NCBI GenBank assembly: GCA_903813345.2
Contig: CAIIXF020000009.1
Span: forward strand, 12,024,030-12,084,029
Origin: Owenia fusiformis
Lineage: Eukaryota; Annelida; Polychaeta; Sabellida; Oweniidae
Length of the DNA: 60,000 nucleotides
Direction of reading: 5' to 3'
Both the position numbers and the translations under genes were made by a program. The notes beneath the pieces were generated by a model, which was not told the origin of the DNA, did no database searches, and worked only from the letters and a program-made list of their open reading frames with translations. Below are positions 21,312 through 32,708 of this stretch, one piece after another (position 1 is the stretch's first letter; every line of letters begins with the position of its first letter).

Positions 21312-24187
21312 GGAACTAACTAATAAAGACATTGTTGATCAAAAGGCTCTTAGTCTTAGACAGCTAGCAGAATGTCGTATGGAAAAAGATGAAGCCCCTG
21401 ATAAACCATCCCTTAATTTCTATCGATACAAATGTGACAAAATTTTGAAGGAATACAGATTGATTAAGGCTAAAGCTAGGAAAAAGAAAGATGATGAAAT
21501 TATTGAAAGCTGGCTGAAAATTAAAGTGAATTTCCCACAAAAACACGAAGATACGCCCAAAACAAAAAAAATAGAAGCAGAGCTAGATTCAAAAGACAAG
21601 ACTGTGCAAGAAGCACACCCTCCAAAAAGAAGTGGTGAAAAAAGATAAACTGTTGTCTGTACGAGGTGGGAAAAAGACAATAATAAATCAACAAAAGACT
21701 ATTAAGCAGTTAATTAAAACAAATAAGAAACTTAGACAACAATTAGTTACTGAAAAAAAAAATCAAAAAGTTCAAGAAAATCCTTACTGTCAAAATCAAC
21801 AAAACTAAATGCAGCAAGGAAAGATTTAAAGATGAAATATAACCAAGTGCGCTATTACCAAAACAAGGAGGAAAATACAATAAAACTAGAAGTACAGGAA
21901 CTTAAAGAACATATTAGCCAGAAATGAAGAGCAAACAAGGGAAATTGTTGAGGCGACAGAAAACATGAATTATTTAGAGTTTCTGCTCCAAGACAATCAG
22001 GACAATACAATCCCTATATACGATGTCAACAAGAAGACATTTTCTTATAATGTAAGAGCTGTTGTCTATGAGTTACTTGACACCAATGTAAGTGCCTCTA
22101 GCGTTCCTGGAGTTATATCAGCAGTACTAAAACTAGTTGACAAAGTACCAAACAAGCTTCCAGCCCCTAGCACAATTCTGCAGTGGAGTTTGGACAGAAT
22201 CGCAATATCGCAACTTCATTTGGTAGAGGCAATGAATGAGCAGGAAGACATCTGCCTCATGTATGATGAAACTACGAAATAAGGGGACAAATATATGGGG
22301 ATGGAGGCTTCAACAAAGGAGGGAAACTTGTTCTTGTTAGGCCTCGGGGAGGTAGTGACAAAGGGAGCACAGGATACTTTAGAGTTTTTGCTAGGGCGCT
22401 TGAGAGACTTAGAGGAAATAAAAGGAGATGGTAGTAATGCCTCAGATAAGATAATATCAATAATCACATATACAATGAGCGATCGGGCTGCCACAAATGT
22501 TAAATTTAATAGTCTTTTAGAACAATACCGTGAAAACATTTTACCTCTTATGGACCAAAACTGGGAAAACTTTACTGACCAGCAAAAGCATTCAATGATT
22601 AACATAAACAATTTCTTCTGTGGACTTCACTCTTTAGTAAACTATGCCACCCTCAGGCAAAAAGTATTACTTGATCTAGAAAGGACTCAATTTGAAACAC
22701 CTCCCAAAACATACTCAACTATCGTAAAGTCTGGTGAGCCTGCGACAGTTAGGGCCATCAGAACCTCTAGTAAGGCATTTTCATGTGGTGGGGATTAGAA
22801 ATCCGGGCACTACCATGGTTTCTACACAAAGAACGAAGGCTGGCTGAAAGGGAAGGGTTTTTCCAAAATGCCCTTGAAACAGTTCCGGGGCGCAAGGTTT
22901 AACATTTTGTTTGAGAACGCTAGCGCAGTGTATTTTTTGAGGGGCAGAATTGCAGAATATATCAAGGAGCAGCAGCTACCCTGCGTGCAGAGTCTAGTTA
23001 AACTACACTCTGCCTAGTAGAGACCATATTACAATTTAGTAGCCCCGCCCCCACGACGGGTACCGGTGACAGTTTGGGTAATAAATCACTTTTGACCTAC
23101 GCGCTGACCTTTCTTCCACCAATCAGCGAAGCATACGCCAAATGCGTTCTAATTAAATATGCGCATGTCATTGGTCAATTCCGGGCTCAACGATGACCGT
23201 CAAGCCCTTGGACTTATCTGCTCCCTCTTGACTTCTCCCCTGTGGAGTGTCCTTGAGGACAAAGCTGTGCACATTTTAGACATGAATGCGAACTATCAAC
23301 ACTTCGTTGACACAATCCAACGAGCTTCTCTAGATGTTGGATCTATCATGAATGGGGAATTGTCTCCATTTCCCCAATACATCAAGAGGAATGCCATATT
23401 TGAGGAGTTGATGAAAGATGGTGTGGATGTTGACCCCTTCTGCCAGACAGCCCTCAGTGTACTGCTACCAGCAATCCTTGAGATGGCCAGGAAGATTTAC
23501 AAAGAACACCTGGAAGGAGGGGCTCATCAGAGTACAGAAAGAGTGAAAACAAAAGCTGCACCATTTTTGGGCAACTTGATCATCTTATGAGGTCAAAACC
23601 GAGTATTTCTAAACTTTCAGCAGAGGCTCACCTAATGTTAGCAAATAACAGGACGAAAGAGTGGCTCATGTCCAAAACTACCAAGGAAAGAGACAAGATA
23701 ATCAAAAAAGCTTCTAGTGAAACATCAAAGAATAGGACAAAATTTAAAAAGAGGCATGAAGCCATAGTTGGGGCACAGGAGGCTGCTAGAGCCGAGAAGC
23801 TAAGGCTTGCTAATCTGGGTGAGGAAAGGAGATTACAAAAACTAGAAACAACCACCAGGGAAATGATTTTTCATGGCCTATGGCAGAGTGTAGACTCAGT
23901 TGATAATATCATTGAAACTTATCGGAATAAAACTCAGCAGAGAGAAGCACTAAAAACCCAAATAAGATTTAGACAGTTAGTGCTAAAGCAAGTAGCTGAT
24001 AAAAACATAATGAGTTTTCAACTGAACAAAAGGCCAAAAACAATTGAACAGTTAACAGATAGTGTAAAACAACTCATTGTTTTGGCAAAGCCAACTGGCT
24101 GTCATGGTTGGAAAACGTATAAAGCATCGCCAGGTTGATGAGGAAACAAATGATACAACATGGTATTATGGGAAATGTATATCCCAG
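21312..24187 (+). pseudogene. copy B, main exon with core domain
   Basis: It begins after tattccag (ELTNKDIVDQKALSLRQL) and ends at ATATCCCAG|gtattg. Successive frames carry a Lys-rich coiled coil (to about 21930), EATENMNYLEFLLQDNQD (21950-22010), MYDETTK (about 22260-22279), TMSDRAAT (about 22471), NNFFCGLHSLV (about 22607), GHYHGFYTKNEGWLKGKGF (about 22806-22862), SPLWSVLEDKAVHILDMN (about 23236-23289) and a basic C-terminal helix (23587-24080) with a GLW motif. The end reads VGKRIKHRQVDEETNDTTW plus YYG, a pattern seen in Tudor/SAWADEE-like modules. Frame breaks lie near 21630, 21780, 21930, 22800, 23570 and 24110. Non-homologous DNA at about 23020-23165 may be an insertion. Confidence 0.62.
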
Positions 24188-24353
24188 GTATTGTATTTCT
24201 AGTGAATGAAATAGTACTGGGAGTGGGAGGAATGGTTGACAACCTTTATTTGATGTGTGCTTCATTGAATCTATTAATTGTTTTTATATAACATCAAAAC
24301 TAATGCATACAGATAAAAATCACTTTTAATGTACAAAAAATTAAAACAATTTA

Positions 24354-24925
24354 CAGGGCTTGCATTAACGGCGTCCCGTACATGTTAAGGACTCAAAAAT
24401 AATTTGGAGGACGCAAAAATTGAAAATATTTCCGTTTTTTGGATGCAAATTTTTTTTAGGTCAATACTACAATGTGTTTACAACGATACCTAACAAAAAC
24501 AAATAATTATGATCTCTCACCTTTATTTGAATCATAAATAAGGCTCAACATGTTGAATATTTACAAATAATCATGATTCTCTCGAATTTTTTCGACTTTT
24601 GTTTATTTTAAGATTTGAAACCATGACACGCCACAGTTTTTCCTATTCAGAAACAAATATTAGGTTATTCATGAAATAAACTGTATTCATTGTCGAATGA
24701 ACAAACATGCATTTATTCAGTCCGTACTTAACGTTTACTTCCGTTTTAAATTCGCGGCAAGAAATCAAAAACTGAAAGGTGTTTTGGTAAAAAATGCTTT
24801 TAAAATAAAGTTATACCTCAAAACAGGCTAGAAATAGGGGACACACTTTTTTTCAAAGGACACACTTTTTTAAAAAGAATTGCGTCCTTGGGACTCACAA
24901 ATTTTCTAACTTAATGCAAGTGCTG
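24354..24925. mobile_element. TIR element in the last intron of copy B
   Basis: It starts CAGGGCTTGCATTAA and ends with the inverse of CAGCACTTGCATTAA, flanked exactly by aattta on both sides (6 bp). The interior has inverted fragments related to 'ggacgcaa' / 'ttgcgtcc'. It is non-coding. The CAGGG start recalls hAT, but the duplication is 6 rather than 8 bp. Confidence 0.65.
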
Positions 24926-25002
24926 AATTTAACTTGTTCAATGCTGTAAATTATTTTCATCCTTGACCTTATGAATAACAGTTTTGATGTACTACCTTTC
25001 AG

Positions 25003-25110
25003 GTACCTGAATTTCCGCAGTGGGCCAACTTTAAGTTTGATGAAAACGAGGCAATATATACCTACAATATAGCAGATGAGGAGGAGGACCTCAAAATTGT
25101 CGTAGAGTAG
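25003..25110 (+). pseudogene. copy B, terminal exon
   Basis: It follows acctttcag and is in phase with the exon ending at 24187. It encodes VPEFPQWANFKFDENEAIY and an acidic tail, then TAG. Together with the VGKRIKHR...WYYGK end of the previous exon it could complete a small beta-barrel module; this is inference. Confidence 0.5.
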
Positions 25111-25689
25111 CTGTAGTAGAGAAGATCCCTTAGATTAGTTATTAGTTTTATTATAACTTGGGATAATCAAAGGAACCATTCCCTGATAGACTTGTGTGAT
25201 CCAAATTCTCGTATTTACTGCTTGGAATAATCTTTAAAGGGAAGGACGTATTTGGAATTAAGGATTTGAGATGCTAACAAGGAATTCTTTATCACAAATA
25301 TGATTAATAGAGCCAATCATGGACCATATTGTGCCATGGGGCTAATAGTTGGAAAAAAAAATTTCAAACAAATCGTTTTTTTACTGTAAAAAAACAATTT
25401 TCTTGTTTTAGTCATAAAAAGGTAAACCAATCATGCTAACTTCATGGGGTTTTCAGATTATTAATGCCTTTTTAGTCCTCTTTGAGAATATGAAAAAAAT
25501 GACACCTATTGGTGACTCAGAAAATGACATCCTATGTCATGTGACATGTCCTTTTTGACAAAATCATTTTCCGATTTTTATCTTTAGACCCTTATAACTT
25601 TTAAATGGTTCAAGCTATCAATTTGGGAATGGTCTCATTGAATTTCTCAGCCAATTTTACATATACATGAATTTTTTCAGATTTTTTGG
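25111..25689. other. non-coding stretch after copy B
   Basis: AT-rich, no supported frame or RNA gene. It leads into an inverted segment at 25690 that is repeated near 29.4 kb. Confidence 0.5.
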
Positions 25690-25845
25690 CTGAATTTTTA
25701 AAAACCTCCGTGGACCCTACTACAGTCTGTTACACTGCTTCAAAGGCAAGCAGTTAAACCTCAAATATAAGAAATCTAAATAATATTGTGCAATAATATA
25801 TAGAAAAATATTTTCATATTGCACACGGATGACATTTGTATATGT
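25690..25845. repeat. inverted repeat arm (partner at 29418-29565)
   Basis: The sequence from ACAGTCTGTTACACTGCTTCA through ATGACATTTGTA is present in inverse orientation at 29418-29565 with a few mismatches, enclosing about 3.6 kb. It may be the arms of a large element or an inverted duplication. Confidence 0.65.
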
Positions 25846-25849
25846 TGGG

Positions 25850-26248
25850 TAGCCTTGAAGAAGGCTTTAGCATTTGTTGATTTTTAAAATTTGGATATTT
25901 TTTTCCAAATGTATTACCGGAAATCCGATAACGCATGCTCCAAAAAATTATTCGGAAATGCAAAATGGTAGAATGTAAAATATTTGTTTGCCCGGAAAGA
26001 AGTTCATTTTATGACTCTAGTCATTACTTAGGATATACTTTGACATAGCAGGACGGTAGAAACAGTGGTATTCTTTGAGTTGAGCATCGAAATATGACAT
26101 AGTGAGTAGTATTTATCTTACGAATTACATGTAATTTATTGGATGTGAAATCGAGCATTTTCCAATGGGGATGATACAAGGCTTTACATTTGGAAAAAAA
26201 TATCCAAATTTTAAAAATCAACAAATGCTAAAGCCTTCTTCAAGGCTA
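25850..26248. mobile_element. hAT-type MITE with ~62 bp TIRs
   Basis: The ends start TAGCCTTGAAGAAGGCTTTA and match as inverse copies for about 62 bp. The element is flanked by the exact 8 bp direct repeat atgttggg (25842-25849 and 26249-26256). It is 399 bp and non-coding. It lies immediately beside the inverted arm at 25690-25845. Confidence 0.88.
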
Positions 26249-26464
26249 ATGTTGGGTTGCTTGTAAATTGGCTCATAAAGTCTGTAACCTCTTATATTTT
26301 GATGCTTTTCTACAATGTTAATTCTCCAAAAAATAATATGGCGGACAGACCTCAAATTACAAGAGGGCACAGGCTTCTTGCACTAAACACTAAATAATCT
26401 GAAATATACAAATTTACTTCCTGCGAAAGCTATTTGGATTTTGATATAATAGCTTTCCCACGGA

Positions 26465-26985
26465 GCATTTGGACAGCTCATCGATTGTGACCTTTGAAAT
26501 CGAATTAAGTCGATCAGCGGCTTACTTTTGGTCTCTAACTGTGTCTTACATCAGTATCATCAATCCGTGCAAGTATTAGAGCGCTGACATACTTCTTTTT
26601 CGATCAAGACTTGAAAATTGTTCATCGAGTGAATGTTTTTTAGACCTATTTCCAATATGGCGGTTTGCTAGGAGCGAGATACGCAATGAACAAAATGAAT
26701 TTTGAGAATTAGTAAGGTTCGGACAACCTCCGGAAATGTACGAAAATGTCCGAGCAGAAAACGCCATATTGGAATTCGGCAGTAAAAACATTCACTCGAC
26801 AAACAATTACAAGTCTTGATCGAAAAGGAAGTACCTCAGCACTCCAATACTTGCACAGAAGGATGATAATGATGTATAGCATAGTTAGAGAACAAAAGTA
26901 GGCCGCTGATCGACTTAATTCAATTTCAAAGGTCACAATCGACGAGCTGTCCACTTCTCCGTTTGAGAGCCATAAGTTTCAAAAT
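26465..26985. mobile_element. foldback element with ~240 bp arms
   Basis: The left arm (about 26465-26690) and right arm (about 26735-26955 and weaker to 26985) are inverse copies, sharing for example GACAGCTC(A/G)TCGATTGTGACC and CGATCAAGACTTG. The loop is short (about 45 bp). Transcribed, it would form a long hairpin. Confidence 0.75.
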
Positions 26986-27014
26986 CTAACATGGCTCTCG
27001 AAGTGAGTAAATAC

Positions 27015-27252
27015 AGTTCGGGACATAAATAAATGACAGGTGAATTTGTTGAAGTGAGGATTTCCCATGTTAAAAATAAGAGAATTTTCAAGAGGCCATA
27101 CATCAGTGGATGAGATTATACAAAATGTAAAATATACAAATTTTAAGGGATATGTATCTAGACAATATTGGAAATTATGGGCTTTCAGACGACCATGATT
27201 AGGAAATGGTGATCGAAAATCGACCTGTCATTTATTTTTGTCCCCAACTGTA
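27015..27252. mobile_element. mariner-type MITE, TA-flanked
   Basis: The ends CAGTTCGGGACA(T)AAATAAATGACAGG and the inverse at 27222-27252 are bordered by TA. The CAGT start and TA duplication are typical of Tc1/mariner MITEs. Its right part is included in the tandem duplication at 27170-27835. Confidence 0.75.
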
Positions 27253-27835
27253 CAAATAGACTATATCCTATTTAGTCTGAATTATATTCAGACTGTAAGG
27301 CACCTATGTTAAAGTTTGGTACATGTAATTTTAAATATTTGTTTACATAGGAAGTGCTATTCAAAATGGCCGATTGGGGAAGATTAATTTGCACATTTTT
27401 ACTTCAACTAGAGTCTAGCTTTATTTCCACTTGACAATATCCTGTGTTACTTTTTATTGCATTTAATTGTACCTTACGATTTAATTGAAATTTTGGAAAT
27501 TTGGAAATTATGGGCTTTCAGACGACCATGATTAGGAAATGGTGATCGAAAATCGACCTGTCATTTATTTTTGTCCCCAACTGTACAAATAGACTATATC
27601 CTATTTAGTCTGAATTATATTCAGACTGTAAGGCACCTATGTTAAAGTTTGGTACATGTAATTTTAAATATTTGTTTACATAGGAAGTGCTATTCAAAAT
27701 GGCCGATTGGGGAAGATTAATTTGCACATTTTTACTTCAACTAGAGTCTAGCTTTATTTCCACTTGACAATATCCTGTGTTACTTTTTATTGCATTTAAT
27801 TGTACCTTACGATTTAATTGAAATTTTGTAAAGTT
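27170..27835. repeat. 333 bp tandem duplication, nearly identical
   Basis: The block starting GGAAATTATGGGCTTTCAGA is repeated with a 333 bp offset (ATGGGC at 27177 and 27510). I see no differences over the first ~320 bp, so it is very recent or an assembly artefact. The unit contains the right end of a mariner-type MITE. Confidence 0.9.
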
Positions 27836-27922
27836 TATTTTATTGAAGAAATGGTTCCTCCAATTGATAATTTTGTGCAAAAAATTTCACTGCAATTTCC
27901 ACAGGAAAGTAGTACATCATAA

Positions 27923-27945
27923 CAGACTGACTTCTAGTCAGTCTG
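27923..27945. repeat. short perfect hairpin
   Basis: CAGACTGAC, loop TTCTA, GTCAGTCTG. No T-run or other context suggests a function. Confidence 0.7.
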
Positions 27946-28611
27946 TTGGATACATACTAACAGTGTGGCAAATAAGAGGTCGCCAAACGCCAAAAACAGG
28001 GAGTGAAAAAAATTTGGCGATAGAAGTTGCGATCTATCTCGACAATTTTGGCGATGGATGTTAGAACTTCACAGTTTTTATCCCCGACATTCTTGAAAAA
28101 TGAAGTTTCATAGTTGATCGTATTCCCATTCACAAAGCTTTTTATTCTACCTAAAACATGATCAGAATAGAAGAACATAAAGCCACCTACCTTAGAGAAG
28201 AACAATTTGAAGTAAAATAGCCAGATAATCATCAGTATTTAGAATGAAGGACCCACGGTACTATGCTCACACAGTTTGGAACCTTCAGAGGAATTTATAT
28301 CCTGACTTTCAAACAAAAATATTGATTTGGATTTGTAGTCTCGAACTTTGAGAAACTTAGATAGCAAAGTTATGTGACCTAAGTTGCATAGACACCAACT
28401 ACTAAAAGTTATTTGAAAGTTCTACTTCAACAAAGTGTCTAGTATTTACAGAAAAGTTGACTTTTTGACGTCAAAATCCGCAATTTCTCGGAAACCGGGC
28501 GAACTTGGGAAATGGCGATGATAGGTCAAATAGGCATTATGGATATGCATAAAATGAATGTGGATATGACTCAATCCGAATAGCAGTTTTAATTTGTGCG
28601 GCCAATGTTGA

Positions 28612-28681
28612 CGGACGGACGGACGGACGGACCAACGGACGGACCAACGGACGGACGGACGGACCAACGGACGGACGGACG
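28612..28681. repeat. ACGG/ACCA microsatellite
   Basis: (GGAC)n is interrupted by regular GGACCAAC units and followed by CGCCTGGTCAATCCCATAGGC. The ACGG tail resembles those of the elements at 8.3 and 12.4 kb, but the flanking sequence differs, so it probably belongs to a different family. Confidence 0.85.
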
Positions 28682-29417
28682 CCTGGTCAATCCCATAGGC
28701 TCACTGTGTGAGCCAAAAAAACACTGAAAAATCATCTAAATTTTGCCGTGAGCAGGCAGGAAGTTAGCCTACTCAGAGGTAACAATTTTGGTATTGTATC
28801 TGTATTGATCGCACTGCCATCTTTATAACTTATGAAAAACTGTTGAAGTCAAGATTCATTTATAACCAGATACCTGTCTAGAACTCCTTGCACATTTGAT
28901 TCCTTTATTTGTTTATCCTCATTAGACTAAAAAAAGTTCATGATGTTCATTTTAAAGAGGTTCAATTCAAAAGATGCTACATTTACAAAATATTGATCTC
29001 TCCAAACTCTGAAATAAAAGCTTCTTTGATGATACATACTCTAGCAGTATAACCTAATAACACAATTTTCTTTATCTATATTGTTAGTACATACAACTCT
29101 AGTATAGACATTTGATCAGCATGCTCCGTCTAATTTACCCTCAAAAAATTTTGAGTAAGATTTTTCCAACCTACCTACCTGCCTACCCCAAATCTGAAAT
29201 TTCATTGATCAGGAAACAGACATGTGTGGCCTTTCCACTTATTTTAAGCAGTTTAATTTACCATTCGCAATTCATGCACAGTTTAAGATGAGGGCAAAAT
29301 TTATGCTGACTAGACAAAATTATGGCCAGACGAAAAATATTTTGGCGAGAGTGTTTCAAATGTCTCTGGACAAATTTGGCTATAGTGAAAAAATCCTTAT
29401 TTGCCAGACTGTACTAA
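28682..29417. other. non-coding stretch, nothing recognised
   Basis: AT-rich DNA. The 87-residue frame at 29222-29485 has no family features and overlaps the inverted repeat arm at its end. Confidence 0.45.
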
Positions 29418-29565
29418 CTGTACAAATGTCATTTGTGTGCAATATGAATATATTTTTCTATATATTATGGCACAATGGTCTATAGATTTCTTATTTTTAG
29501 GTTCAACTGCTTTACTTTGAAGCAGTGTAACAGACTGTAATAGACCTCTATATGAATTCTTTCAG
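29418..29565. repeat. inverted repeat arm (partner at 25690-25845)
   Basis: The inverse copy of the 25690-25845 block, including the GAAGCAGTGTAACAGACTGTA stretch split by small changes. Confidence 0.65.
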
Positions 29566-29659
29566 AATTTTTTGACAAAGGTTGAAAAATTAAAATTTCG
29601 GCCTCATTTCGTGACCTCAAACAAATGATAACTTTGTAACTGTACCTTAGGCCCCGTAG

Positions 29660-30452
29660 TTTAGGTTGCAATATTCGATCGTCTCGTGATTAATAGTTGT
29701 GATAGTTGTGTATTTAGCGTGCCTTTATGTGTAACAACGTGAAAAACTGTGTTAATATTCAAAATGCTCCTTTCGAACCACTTCCCATGCTCTCATAGTC
29801 TCGAAACAAATACAATGTAACGATACTCGTGATTGGTTATTCCGTCAAGTTGACCTATATTACAACCAATGAGGAAGTGTGACACAAATTAGACTCGGTT
29901 TACATAGTTCTCAATCTCCGAGCCTTCGTTCAGTGCAATCCGTAAGATCTAGTTTAAAAATCTGACTATCTACACCCCCGGGCCTGCACCTAGGTGGATT
30001 TCTACCTACCAAACTTAAAACCACCATGCAGGATCTGATTTTAATTTATTTCAAGTTTATCATTATATCCAATAATAGTGTAATGTCTATATTTCGGGGT
30101 ACAATTTCCAGTGACGTTAGGGGTTTGTAGAAAAAACCGGGTACCGGTGTAAAAGAAATTATGGTCCCTGAGGATTATGGTCCCCTTTCATTACGGCCCT
30201 TACTGCCCCTAACAGTGTATAGATAATAAGGAAAATAATTGTAATTAGGTCACCATATAAATCAATAGGAGTCTGAGAGTAGGACCAAAATTTTATAGGA
30301 CCACCTACCCTTTTACACCTGGTAGTAAATCCTCCATGCTATTACACGTTGAGGTTATTTTACATCGAAAAAAACGTTTTGACAACATATCCAGCTATCG
30401 TAATGTTAAATCGGACATCACCTTATCTCCTAACTGGTACTATTACTGAGAT
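29660..30452. other. non-coding stretch, nothing recognised
   Basis: It has slightly higher GC around 29.9-30.0 kb. No frame, hairpin or repeat array is supported. Confidence 0.45.
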
Positions 30453-31865
30453 TTTGTATGGGTTTACGGAAAACACCGACCACCGACCACCGACCAGTCA
30501 CTCTCCACAGTTGGGTCAGTACATGTGGTCGGTGGTCGGCTGACGGTCTTTTACATAAAGATGAAAAATGCAAAATTAGAAGTAAAACTAAAACTGGGAA
30601 TCCAATGACTATAGTACCTTTACTAGGTTTTACTAAGTCGTGATTTAAAAACGTATAATTAATCATTTCAAATCATGATGAAAACGTTACATCGTCGTGG
30701 TGTGTAATGTCATATTTTTAAGTGATGTTTCAGTTGTTAAAAGACCAATTTCATCCTGGTTAGTCACTTGGGAAAAAAACACACGTAACATTGTATTAAG
30801 TTCATTCATATGAAACGCAATAACAAAAACACACAAACATCGTCGATGTTGACGTCGTAACGTTATGTTTGATTTAATCTCAGTTGTTAAACGTCAACTG
30901 GTAAAAACTACATATTTGATATGACAAAAAAAGCTTTCTAATGGTTTACTCAAATGGTACCTGTAAGTCACTTTTAATCCCGATAAGAGAACGCATGTAA
31001 CATTATATCGTGTTCTGTATTCAGTATAGACAGGTTCCAATTCAAATAATTCAAGTTTTTGAGGCATTTTTTAGAAAAAGCAACAGACCTATTTTTACTA
31101 GATCAGTTTTTCATGCTGATAAAGATATTAAAAGATGACAGCTCAACGGGGTGGTCACGACACTAAATTTTGGCATTTTTACCCCCCTAGGAAAATATTC
31201 TAGGGGGTACTATGAAACTAGTTCATAACTCAAAGGATATATGAGCTATTGTTCTGAGTTGTACACCATACATTGCTAGTACAAATATGAATACTATCCT
31301 AAAGTCATGGGTTGATACCCTTATTGGTCTCAGAAAAAAACAAAAAACAGGAAAAAGATACGCAATTTTTGTCTTGCCAATTTTATATTTGTAGCTTCAA
31401 GCACAATATGACAGCTTTAACAGCTCATAGTAGTATTCTTAAAACATTTCTAAGCTATGTGTGGTATTGTAATACATCTATTTTAGTTATGAAGTACTAT
31501 TTTGTAATTTTAATATGACTTTATAGTGCCCTACCCCTGGAAAATTGAAGAAAGTGGATGTGGTGAATTTTATCATTTTGCAGCATTAAGTTAGAAACAT
31601 GTATTGATAGACACCAAATCAATAAATTCATACCATCATCAAATGTTAGGTGACATTCTAATTCATTTATTACTAGAATATAGGACTTAAGATATTTTAT
31701 ATGTAAGTTTTCAATTAAGTACATGTATCATAATGAAATCTAGTGAAATCACATACTAGAGAGGTTGGCATACAGTCTGGACATTGACATAAAGTCTAAA
31801 CATTATTATCATCAATTGATCTCATTTGAGCAACTAGACTATGGTGGTCTTCATGCACAAGTAAT

Positions 31866-32708
31866 GTACAGTAGAACCTACTAAGTGGAACACCTCTGTA
31901 AGTGGAACACCTCCCAAGTGGAACGCCTTTTCAAAGTCCCGTTTTAAAAACCCATTGACTTAATGTTAATTGAATCTCTGTAAGTGGAACACCTCCAAAC
32001 TTGAACAGTGAACACCCCATATTGAAAAATTAACCTGCTAAGTGGAATAGTCAATTTCCATAGATTTCAATATTGATATATGTAAACAGAATTAATCTCC
32101 TTCAATGATATCTGGGTATGAAAACAGGTAATACTGTGATAATTGGCAAATTAGGATTTTAATGGATTTTAATGGATTAACCTCCTGTAGAGGTCAACAT
32201 GTGATGCAACCAATAATTAATTTGATTATCAGCAAATTAAGATTTCATAAGATTTTCATTCAGAAAATTGGATTAACCTCCTGTAGAACTGGACACGTGA
32301 TGCTACCACTAATTAATATCCCTTGCTGTTTGTTTCAAACTTAATAAGTAAGATTAAAAATGTCATTTAAGAACAATTGAATTATTAACAGTAGGAACAA
32401 GTCTTTAAAACTTAATTGCCTAATCCTTGTACCTGAGACTGGCACAATTAGGAGGATTAAGAATATCAGAAAACATTTTTGGCAGAATGAGGAGGATTAA
32501 GAATGTCAGATACCTTTTTGAGTTAAATAAATGGATTATTAATGGTATATACCTGCCCTGTAATGAAGGGAGAATCATATTTCCAATGATACATATAATC
32601 CTATATTTGATTTTGTATGTTCCCTGTGAACCCAAAACCTCTGTAAGTGGAACATCTTCTAAGTGGAACGCAGAACGGAGAGTGTTCCACTTACACAGGT
32701 ATTTACAT
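31866..32708. mobile_element. pogo/Tigger-like non-autonomous element
   Basis: The left end CAGTAGAACCTACTAAGTGG is followed by several GTAAGTGGAACACC motifs. The right end has the inverse set (GTGTTCCACTTACACAGG). Repeated AAGTGGAAC motifs near both ends are usual in pogo-type elements. The outermost right bases match poorly. No transposase frame remains. A ~97 bp repeat (GGATTAACCTCCTGTAGA) occurs twice at 32173 and 32270. Confidence 0.6.

Larger units (their letters stand above)
17464..25110 (+). pseudogene. unassigned transposase-like family, copy B (multi-exon, frameshifted)
   Basis: A longer copy of the family seen at 11.3-15.8 kb. Probable pieces in order: acidic N-terminal exons (18061-18225 and 18698-18946), a coiled-coil exon (19205-19321), 19577-19678, a large exon (21312-24187) and a terminal exon (25003-25110). 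The large exon holds a Lys-rich coiled coil, the core (YDETTK, TMSDRAAT, NNFFCGLH), a SPLWSVLE block and a C-terminal basic coiled coil. It contains at least four frameshifts and one in-frame TAA (22280-22282), so no full protein is made. GT-AG junctions such as 19678/21312 join in phase, implying the ancestor had real introns. It could be a decayed transposon or a decayed domesticated gene. Confidence 0.62.

Noticed and set aside
22216-22611. 131-residue minus-strand frame opposite copy B
   Set aside because: It is an antisense shadow of the better-supported plus-strand core domain.
26576-26954. Overlapping minus-strand frames in the foldback at 26.5-27.0 kb
   Set aside because: They are mirror translations of the two inverted arms with no family motif.
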